Positions 16,528-23,538 of a DNA stretch of 64,000 nucleotides are shown piece by piece. Both the position numbers and the translations under genes were made by a program. Under the pieces are notes generated by a model. That model was not told the origin of the DNA. It saw only the letters and a list, made by a program, of their open reading frames with translations, and made no database searches. Position 1 is the first letter of the stretch, and every line of letters starts with the position of its first letter. This DNA comes from Peptacetobacter sp900550335. GTDB lineage: Bacteria; Bacillota; Clostridia; Peptostreptococcales; Peptostreptococcaceae. Where the stretch lies: assembly GCF_047528295.1 (NCBI RefSeq), contig NZ_CP180001.1:1798001-1862000 (forward strand), read 5' to 3'.

Positions 16528-17706
16528 TTAATACTCATCTTCTTCTACTTCTTTTATTTTTCTTCCTTTAATAAGCTCTTCATAGGCTTCTTCACCTACT
16601 TTTATCTTATCCTCATTATCTCTTAAAACAGTATCCTCTGTTTCTCTGATTATAACATCGTATTCTTCTTCCCCTAATTTCTTGATGTCCTCAGATACTT
16701 CTTCATCATCGCCTTTTACAAATAAATCATATGCTTCTTTAGAATATTTTTCATCGATCATATCGATTCCTCCTTCATCTACTTCAGATGTATTGTTTTT
16801 ATCTGATACAGAATCATCTTCTCCGTAGATATTTATCTTTAATTCCCCTTTAAACTCTACTTCATCTGAATCTTCTGCTTTATCAGCTACACAATTATTT
16901 CCGTTAGCTACATTATTTGACTCGGTAATATCATTTTCTGTACTACTATTACATTCTATACCATCAATTATTTCTTCTAAATCTTCCTGTATTTCTTCCA
17001 TGTTTTTCTCTTCTAAATTTGTTATCTCTACATGAGAATCCTCATCATCAAAATTTTCCATAATTTCTACATAAGAATCATCTTTTTCACCTAATTCTTC
17101 TATATTATTAGATTTTTTTAACTCATCTTCATTATAGTTTTCAAATTTATCTTCATTAAATCTTTCAAATTTATCTTCATTTGCTTCTTCTATATCTATA
17201 AATTCTGCATTTTCTCTACTTTCTTCAATATCAGCACTACAATGCTCCTCTACAAAAGAAGGATCTTTTTTTGCTAGGTTATCTAACTTCATCATAATCC
17301 GTTTTGAATAAGTAACGGTCATTGCCTTTTTTTCTAATTCCCGATCAGAAGATGCGAATCCAATTTCTAAAAGTTTGTGTAACATTTTTTCTGAATATCT
17401 AGCTATTATATTAGCTTCTTTGGCATCACTTATTACAACATCTATCTCCTCTTCTTCACCAGTTAGATGAGAGCTAATTTCTTCAGTCTGAGCTTTAAGT
17501 CCCATAACAATGTGATATTTTTCAACACTTTCAGCCATCTGTCTGTCTATATTTTTATTTATATCACCTAATATAGATTTCATTTCCTTGTATACTTCCA
17601 TTTTAGAAAATGAGATTATATCTCTAAAAACATTGAATTCATTTATACTGTACATTTGAAGATTATTTTCTTTTTCAAATAGATTCTTAAAAAATTTCTT
17701 TTTCAT
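16528..17706 (-). CDS. Acidic, low-complexity protein with helical N-terminus
   Basis: A 392-residue protein without signal peptide. Residues 1-150 are predicted helical (MEVYKEMKSILGDINKNIDR, ARYSEKMLHKLLEIG, KRIMMKLDNLAKKD). The rest is strongly acidic and Asn/Ser-rich, with short internal repeats (RFNEDKFENYNEDELKKSN) and a C-terminal part with repeated YD..I....E/ EAYEELIKG units. It resembles disordered scaffold or adaptor proteins; I do not recognise a family. It is transcribed toward the Sel1 protein gene, and both proteins could work together, but a terminator and a tandem repeat lie between them. ATG follows GGTGGTGTAAGAG. Confidence 0.65.
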   Translation of the reverse strand: MKKKFFKNLFEKENNLQMYSINEFNVFRDIISFSKMEVYKEMKSILGDINKNIDRQMAESVEKYHIVMGLKAQTEEISSHLTGEEEEIDVVISDAKEANIIARYSEKMLHKLLEIGFASSDRELEKKAMTVTYSKRIMMKLDNLAKKDPSFVEEHCSADIEESRENAEFIDIEEANEDKFERFNEDKFENYNEDELKKSNNIEELGEKDDSYVEIMENFDDEDSHVEITNLEEKNMEEIQEDLEEIIDGIECNSSTENDITESNNVANGNNCVADKAEDSDEVEFKGELKINIYGEDDSVSDKNNTSEVDEGGIDMIDEKYSKEAYDLFVKGDDEEVSEDIKKLGEEEYDVIIRETEDTVLRDNEDKIKVGEEAYEELIKGRKIKEVEEDEY

Positions 17707-17873
17707 CTCTTACACCACCTTTTACTTAATTATACTATAACTAGTATTGTATTAATTTGATTTTTAGTTCACATAACATTCAAACTAAATTTAACAAGTA
17801 TCTATAAATTTTGTATTAAAAATTAATTCTTTCTATAAAAATATTATTCTCTACATACAATTCTCTATATACA

Positions 17874-17904
17874 AAAAGACCCCTACTTTTGTAGAGGCCT
17901 TTTC
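17874..17904 (-). terminator. Intrinsic terminator of add
   Basis: On the minus strand GGCCTCTAC pairs with GTAGGGGTC around AAAA and is followed by five T. Confidence 0.75.
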
Positions 17905-17982
17905 TCTTAAAATCGTTCAATTTTTTATTATATAAATATATTTTTTAATAATTTATCTTTTATAAATATTTTATTATATTAT

Positions 17983-18981
17983 TTATTGATTTAATACTCT
18001 CAATAATTTCTCCTTCTTCTTATCATCAACAAACAACGCATTAACAGAATCTGCATATACCTTTCTAAACTCTTCCTCACCAAAACCAAACACATCTCTG
18101 CAAACTTCAAACTCATCAGACATAGATGTATTAGAAACAGTTCTGTTGTCAGTATTCACAGAAATCTTAATTCCATCGTCTAAAAATCTTCTTATTGGAT
18201 GATTTTTCATAGAATCTACAGCCTTAGTCTGAACATTACTTGTCGGACAAAGCTCAAGCATAATACCTTTTTCCTTAACTAACTCATATGCTACCTCATT
18301 ATTTTCTATCCTAACTCCATGCCCTATTCTCTCAGCACCAAGTTTTTCAATAGAATCTATAACATTCTGTGCAGAAGCTGCTTCTCCTGCATGAACAGTT
18401 ATGTGGTATCCATATTCTTTTGCAAGTTTCATAGCATTCACAAACTTATCAGCAAATCCTTCTTCCTCTCCACCAGCTAAATCAACAGCAGACACACCTT
18501 TACCGATAAATTTCTTACCTGCTTCTATTGTTTCTATAGCATCTTCTTCACTAAGGTGCTTCATGCAACAAAGAATCAAAGTCGCCTCTATATTAAAGAA
18601 CATCTCAGCTCTCTTAATCCCATTTATCGCACTCTGAATAACTTCTTCCTGACTCATACCATTTTTAGTATGTAGCACCGGAGCAAACCTAATTTCCATA
18701 TACTTCACATTTTCAAAAAGTGCGTCCTCCATAAGCTCAAACACAATCTTTTCTATATTTTCACCACTTTGCATAACAGCTAGTGGAAGATTAAACCTCT
18801 TCAAATACTCATCAAGAGAACTACACTCCATTGGAGCAATAGAAAGCTTCTCAATCTCTTCTAAATCATAAGAAGGAAGCTCAATCCCATCTTTCTTAGC
18901 TAAATCTATAATAGTCTTTGGTCTAACACTCCCATCCAAATGGCAATGCAACTCAATCTTAGGAATATGATGACAATCCAT
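17983..18981 (-). CDS. add: Adenosine deaminase
   Basis: Hydrolyses adenosine and deoxyadenosine to inosine forms in purine salvage. The 332-residue length is typical. Metal ligands His12 and His14 lie in ELHCHLDGSVRP; HAGEA supplies the next His and the catalytic Glu; GHGVRIENN contains the proton-relay His; SVNTDNRTVS supplies the catalytic Asp (Asn-Thr-Asp in place of the more common Ser-Thr-Asp/Asp-Asp variants). The protein starts MDCHHIPKIELHCHLDG. ATG follows AGAAAGGTAGG. It is monocistronic with its own terminator. Confidence 0.95.
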   Translation of the reverse strand: MDCHHIPKIELHCHLDGSVRPKTIIDLAKKDGIELPSYDLEEIEKLSIAPMECSSLDEYLKRFNLPLAVMQSGENIEKIVFELMEDALFENVKYMEIRFAPVLHTKNGMSQEEVIQSAINGIKRAEMFFNIEATLILCCMKHLSEEDAIETIEAGKKFIGKGVSAVDLAGGEEEGFADKFVNAMKLAKEYGYHITVHAGEAASAQNVIDSIEKLGAERIGHGVRIENNEVAYELVKEKGIMLELCPTSNVQTKAVDSMKNHPIRRFLDDGIKISVNTDNRTVSNTSMSDEFEVCRDVFGFGEEEFRKVYADSVNALFVDDKKKEKLLRVLNQ

Positions 18982-19153
18982 AACTAAAACCTACCTTTCT
19001 TAAACTTTTCCCTGCTGAAAATAAAATAAATTTAATAATTTAAAAGTAAAGATACATGTGTACTTTAATAAAGCCACAATTTACCATCACTTATACATTT
19101 TACATCCTTTTCCAAATTCATCCCATTCTAAAATTAAAACAATTTTACAAATA

Positions 19154-19343
19154 ACGCTGCTTACAATTGCATTTTTAGCAGCCGAAATTTTTGCATCCAA
19201 CTACAAATTAATTTGCATCGACAATTCTGCAAGCGCCCACATCATTGAAATGTGTTACATAAATGGGTGGGGCGCTGAAGCCTGGAGAGCAAATAATTGT
19301 GGTTGGATGTAAAATAGGCTGCTACAAAGCAATTGTAACAGCC
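19154..19343 (-). repeat. Long-hairpin element, copy 8
   Basis: About 70 bases on each side pair, from GCTGCTTACAATTGC/GCAATTGTAACAGC through AGCAGCC/GGCTGCT and GCATCCAAC/GTTGGATGT to ATTTGC/GCAAAT. Core CGACAATTCTGCA and GAAGCCTGGAG; inner stem GCGCCCAC/GTGGGGCGC. Sense minus, 12 nt after the Mrp gene stop codon; the outermost hairpin ends in T-rich sequence. Confidence 0.85.
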
Positions 19344-19355
19344 ATTATTTCAAAA

Positions 19356-20168
19356 TTATTTTATTTTAGATACTACTCCATCTATTATTTTTTCTATTTT
19401 TTCACTAGTTTCATTTACACCATTGTGAGTTATATCTATAACTTCCTTACTCATTGGTAACTCAGCTAATAAATCTAATCCTAAGCCTTCAAGGAATCCA
19501 TCTGTTCCTTCACCTTCGAATAATTTTATCTTTTTACCACAGTCTGGACATTCTATATAGCTCATATTTTCAACAACACCGTATACAGGTATGTTCATTT
19601 TCTTAGCCATATTAACAGCTTTTGAAACTATCATAGATACAAGATCCTGAGGTACAGAAACCATAACAGTTCCGTTTATTGGTATATTCTGCATAACTGT
19701 TAAAGCTACGTCACCTGTTCCTGGAGGCATATCTATTAATAGATAATCTAAATCTCCCCATATTACATCTGTGTAGAACTGTTTAACAACTCCACCTAAT
19801 ATTGGACCTCTCCAGATAACTGGTTCATTTTCGTCGTCCATCATAAGATTTATAGACATAACTTTTATTCCGTTAGCATTTACAACTGGGAATATACTTT
19901 CTCCATCACTTAAAGCTTTAGAATCTTTAACTCCCATAAGTCTTGGTATACTTGGTCCAGTTATATCAGCATCTAATATACCTACTGAGTATCCCTGTTT
20001 TGCTAACTGATTAGCAGTAAGAGCAGTTATAGTAGATTTACCAACTCCACCTTTTCCACTCATTATACCTATTATTTTACCTATATTATTCTGTGGGTTA
20101 TTTTCTATTGAACAGTGTTCCTTATTATTACATGACCCTTTTGATGGGCAATTGCTACAATTTGACAT
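19356..20168 (-). CDS. Mrp/NBP35 family Fe-S cluster carrier ATPase
   Basis: A 270-residue P-loop ATPase that binds and transfers 4Fe-4S clusters to apo-proteins (ApbC/Mrp family). The deviant Walker A is GIMSGKGGVGKSTITALTAN; Walker B-like DYLLIDMPPGTGD and the switch VSVPQDLVS follow. The cluster-binding CxxC is CPDCGKK near residue 210, and an extra Cys-rich N-terminus MSNCSNCPSKGSCNNKEHC may bind metal too. Start: ATG at 20168 has GGAGGA seven bases upstream; the longer frame beginning at 20207 has no such site and would include the ribosome site itself. Confidence 0.93.
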   Translation of the reverse strand: MSNCSNCPSKGSCNNKEHCSIENNPQNNIGKIIGIMSGKGGVGKSTITALTANQLAKQGYSVGILDADITGPSIPRLMGVKDSKALSDGESIFPVVNANGIKVMSINLMMDDENEPVIWRGPILGGVVKQFYTDVIWGDLDYLLIDMPPGTGDVALTVMQNIPINGTVMVSVPQDLVSMIVSKAVNMAKKMNIPVYGVVENMSYIECPDCGKKIKLFEGEGTDGFLEGLGLDLLAELPMSKEVIDITHNGVNETSEKIEKIIDGVVSKIK

Positions 20169-20315
20169 TTTCCATTCCTCCATTGTGTTACTTTTAAAGT
20201 AATTCATTTTTATTATTTTTTTACTTTACATATATATTGTAGTACAGTTTTTCACTAAAGTCATTAAATTTTTAAGTTTATTTTTAGACAATCACCTCAA
20301 TTTATAACAGATTAT

Positions 20316-20347
20316 AAAAAGGACTGCTGCAAAATATGCAACAGTCC
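20316..20347 (-). terminator. Intrinsic terminator of the Na/Pi cotransporter gene
   Basis: On the minus strand GGACTGTTGCA pairs with TGCAGCAGTCC, followed by five T. The stem-loop ACTGCTGCAAAATATGCAAC is identical to the one after trmB. Confidence 0.85.
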
Positions 20348-20417
20348 CTTCATATCTATCTAAATCTATTCCGTTTTTTATATAATCTATTTTCCTTACC
20401 TAACTAATATTTCTCAA

Positions 20418-22037
20418 TTATTTTTTTAATGAATTGAATTTTTCTGCTATATTTGAGCAGTGGTCAGATATTCTTTCAAAGTTTGTTAATAAGTCTAGGA
20501 ATAATATTCCTGAATCTACAGTACAAACACCGTCCCCAAGTCTTCTCATATGTTCATTTCTGTACTGTTTAACTAACATATTAACTTCTTCCTCAGTTTT
20601 TTCTATTTCATCATATAAATCATGATTTTTAGTATCTATATATTCTATAGCTGAATTTATATTCTTTAATAGTAAATCTGATATTTCGTCTATCTCTTTC
20701 TTAGCTATATCAGAGAATTTAGTTTCACCATCTAAAGCTAATTTGTCTATTTCTGCTATGTTTTCAGCATGGTCTGAGATTCTTTCTAAGTCATTTACTA
20801 CATGGAATAATAAATCGGCTTTAATTCTCTCATCACTGTTTATATTAGTGTTAGATAATTTTAATAAATAGTTTAGTATGCTCTTATGTAGTGTATTTAC
20901 AGTCTTTTCGTAGTTAAATGCTTTATCTATTGACTTAGAATCTTTATTTGTAAGACCATCCATTGCATAAGTATAAGCTTTCTTAGCTTTTTCACCCATT
21001 CTTACAACTTCCTGAACTGTGTTTCCAAGAGCTATTGATGGAGTTTCAAACATTCTTTCGTCTATGTATTTAGTAGTATTAGCTGTAGCTAATTCTATTT
21101 CTTCTTCTTTAACTGGAACTAATCTTTCTGCTAGTTTAACTATGTATTTAGAGAAAGGTAATAGTATCATAACATTTATAAGGTTGAATAGTGTATGTGC
21201 ATTTGCTATCTGTCTAGCTGTGTTTGCTGGATCTAGATACTGAACTACTGCAACTATAGGTTTATTAAGAAGTAGCATGAATAATAATGTACCTATTACG
21301 TTGAATGATAAGTGCATTACCGCAGCTCTTTTTGCATTTCTACTAGCTCCTAAACTTGATATAAGTGAAGTTACACAAGTACCTATATTATCCCCATAAA
21401 GTATAGGTAGTGCTGCTGTTATTGGAACAAGTCCCTGTGATGCAAGCGCTATAAGCATACCCATTGATGCCGAAGAACTCTGAACTATACCTGTTATTGC
21501 GAATCCTGCTAATATTCCAAGTATTGGATTTTTACTTAAGAATAATAATGCATTTCTGAAGCTTGCTAGCTCTGATAATGGTTCAACTGCTTCTTTCATG
21601 AATTCCATACCTGTAAATAAAAGACCAAAACCTATAAGTATTTCTGCTACCTGTTTTGTTTTTTCTTTAGATGTAAACATGTAGAATATAATACCAATAC
21701 CTAGTGCTATTGGAGCAACATCCTCTAAACTGAATGATACTAACTGAGCTGTTACAGTTGTACCTATGTTAGCACCCATTATAACACCTATTGCCTGAGA
21801 TAATGACATTATCCCTGCATTAACGAAACCAACTACCATAACTGTAGTTGCACTTGAACTCTGTATGATTCCTGTTACTACTGTCCCTACAAGTACTCCC
21901 ATTACAACATTACTTGTAAGCATTTCTATTATTTTTTTTAATTTGCTTCCTGCAGCTTTCTGAAGTCCCTCTCCCATTACTGTCATACCGTATAGGAACA
22001 TTCCTAAGCCGCCTAATAAAGTGATTGCTGTCTGCAT
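20418..22037 (-). CDS. Na/Pi cotransporter family protein with PhoU-like domain
   Basis: A 539-residue NptA/YjbB-type transporter for inorganic phosphate. The two inverted NptA repeats are marked by GIIQSSSATTVMVVGFVNAG and GIVQSSSASMGMLIALASQG, each followed by a GANIGTT/GDNIGTC motif. About eight membrane segments span residues 1-310. The soluble part from about residue 335 contains helical PhoU-like repeats (RISDHAENIAEI and FERISDHCSNIAEKF). ATG follows AGGAGGAAGAA. An array of TTAACA repeats upstream suggests control by PhoP under phosphate limitation. Confidence 0.93.
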   Translation of the reverse strand: MQTAITLLGGLGMFLYGMTVMGEGLQKAAGSKLKKIIEMLTSNVVMGVLVGTVVTGIIQSSSATTVMVVGFVNAGIMSLSQAIGVIMGANIGTTVTAQLVSFSLEDVAPIALGIGIIFYMFTSKEKTKQVAEILIGFGLLFTGMEFMKEAVEPLSELASFRNALLFLSKNPILGILAGFAITGIVQSSSASMGMLIALASQGLVPITAALPILYGDNIGTCVTSLISSLGASRNAKRAAVMHLSFNVIGTLLFMLLLNKPIVAVVQYLDPANTARQIANAHTLFNLINVMILLPFSKYIVKLAERLVPVKEEEIELATANTTKYIDERMFETPSIALGNTVQEVVRMGEKAKKAYTYAMDGLTNKDSKSIDKAFNYEKTVNTLHKSILNYLLKLSNTNINSDERIKADLLFHVVNDLERISDHAENIAEIDKLALDGETKFSDIAKKEIDEISDLLLKNINSAIEYIDTKNHDLYDEIEKTEEEVNMLVKQYRNEHMRRLGDGVCTVDSGILFLDLLTNFERISDHCSNIAEKFNSLKK

Positions 22038-22141
22038 TTCTTCCTCCTTGAAAATAGATTATATATTATTATTTTTTTTTGTTTTCTTTTGGTTCCCTCA
22101 CCAATCAACATATTTATAATAACAAATTACAAATTTAAAAG

Positions 22142-22199
22142 AATTAAGAAAAAGTTAAGTAGTAGTTAAGTGTGTGTTAAGTTGTTAAGAAAATGTTAA
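22142..22199 (-). promoter_or_regulatory. Pho-box-like array of TTAACA/TTAACT repeats
   Basis: On the minus strand, six direct repeats of TTAACA, TTAACT or TTAATT begin at 11-base intervals (one interval is 8), at plus-strand positions 42-47, 53-58, 64-69, 75-80, 83-88 and 94-99 of 22100. Bacillus PhoP binds such TTAACA direct repeats at 11-base spacing. The array is about 105 bases upstream of the Na/Pi cotransporter start. Confidence 0.7.
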
Positions 22200-22385
22200 A
22201 TTTATTAAAAATAGACTATATTTAGGCTATAACTATGCTAACTATGTTATATCTATGTTCAGAATATTTGATTACTTTAAGAAAATGTTATCTTCTGTTA
22301 AATTTATATTTTTTAGAAGGAATTTAATTTAATTAACATAAAAAGCCACCATCACAAATTTTTATTAAATTTTAAAATAAAATAT

Positions 22386-23300
22386 CTAAAACTGATTCTT
22401 TTTTCTTATCATCTCATCAAGCTCCTCTTTGCTATATTTATACACTGTCTGATCAAAATTGATAAACTTGTTCCTATTTTTTCCAGCACCATAATTATCT
22501 CTTTTAGTGCTATCGTTGATACTCTTATAATCAGATTGTAACGCAGCCATTAAAAACGCACACTTATTATATACATTACTATTTTTAGTAAGCTCTATCT
22601 TCTCACTCAAATAATCACAACCTTTCTCCTTGCTCATCAAAACATCAATAACCCTACTAGCATAACTATCTGTATATGAGTGTCCTAAAAATTTTTTTAA
22701 CATACCTTTTGTTTCTATAGCAACCACCCTCTGCCTTGGTTGTTGTGTAATAAATGTAGTTTTATTTGTGTTATTGTTGGTATTGGTTATGACAGACTGT
22801 CCTTTTTCATTATGACAAGTTGTCACATTGCAAGATGACAGTCTGTCATATTGCATCTCACCGTCTTGACAATATGCATCAGGACACCCTGACTCATCAT
22901 TTTTAATATTTTCTTCTATATTTTCCATATCATATTTATTAAATAACTCGCTCTTTTCAGCAACGATTTCATTAAATTTATCGTAATCTATACTGTACCA
23001 TTTCGTTCTATCAAAACTTACTTTATTAAAATTGCCTACTATCAAAATCCCCTTATCCTCTAATGATTCAAAAATCCTCTTAACTGTCCTCTCGCTCCAA
23101 AAATAGAAATATCTCTCACGCCATTTTTTTATACTGTTAAATGTCCAATATCTACCATTTTTGTAATTTATATTATTTTCTTTGTTTTTATTTATCCAGT
23201 AGTCAACCATACCCAAAACAAGAGCTTCATTAACTCCTAAAACAGCTGCCATCTTTGGTCCTGCTCTAAATACAAATTCATTTTCTATCATCGTTTTCAT
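22386..23300 (-). CDS. Helix-turn-helix replication-initiator-like protein (phage/plasmid type)
   Basis: A 304-residue soluble protein. Residues 1-110 match the winged-helix N-terminus of phage/plasmid replication proteins: MAAVLGVNEALVLGMVDYWI, then GRYWTFNSIKKWRERYFYFW, SERTVKRIFESLEDKGILIV and WYSIDYDKF. The C-terminal part (FLGHSYTDSYASRVIDVLMS, YNKCAFLMAALQSDYKSI) looks DnaD-like. The central linker, rich in Cys, Asn and Thr, is encoded by DNA with three regularly spaced palindromes. No integrase, helicase or structural phage gene is nearby, so it may be a relic of a mobile element beside the restriction-modification gene. The assignment is by pattern; specific family uncertain. Confidence 0.55.
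   Translation of the reverse strand: MKTMIENEFVFRAGPKMAAVLGVNEALVLGMVDYWINKNKENNINYKNGRYWTFNSIKKWRERYFYFWSERTVKRIFESLEDKGILIVGNFNKVSFDRTKWYSIDYDKFNEIVAEKSELFNKYDMENIEENIKNDESGCPDAYCQDGEMQYDRLSSCNVTTCHNEKGQSVITNTNNNTNKTTFITQQPRQRVVAIETKGMLKKFLGHSYTDSYASRVIDVLMSKEKGCDYLSEKIELTKNSNVYNKCAFLMAALQSDYKSINDSTKRDNYGAGKNRNKFINFDQTVYKYSKEELDEMIRKKNQF
22788..22850. repeat. Triplet of evenly spaced palindromes inside the replication-protein gene
   Basis: GACAGACTGTC (22791-22801), TGACAAGTTGTCA (22813-22825) and TGACAGTCTGTCA (22836-22848) have centres 23 bases apart on both sides. The outer two also form a 14-base perfect inverted repeat TATGACAGACTGTC/GACAGTCTGTCATA centred on the middle one. Placement inside a replication gene is typical of phage origins. 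Confidence 0.7.
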
Positions 23301-23458
23301 ATTATCATTACCCCTAACTTTCTTTATAATGTTTATAAGAACAATCTATCATTGTTAGGTGTCATATGTCTTCTTTCAGATGACACTTTATTTTTTCTTT
23401 TGGAAAACAATATTTTATTTTTTTTACTTTGTTTTGTGAAATCAAAATTTTACGCATA

Positions 23459-23513
23459 AAAAAATAAGATACTAAACTGTTTTTTTAGATTCAGATTAAT
23501 ATCTTATTTTTTA
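23459..23513 (-). terminator. Intrinsic terminator of the MmeI-like gene
   Basis: AAAAAATAAGATA and TATCTTATTTTTT pair around a 25-base interior with a smaller imperfect stem; T-rich on the minus strand. Confidence 0.65.
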
Positions 23514-23538
23514 TAAAATTTATATTTACATATGTTTT

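Noticed and set aside
19058..19460. Plus-strand ORFs near 19.1-19.5 kb
   Set aside because: They run across long-hairpin copy 8 and the end of the Mrp gene; no coding character.
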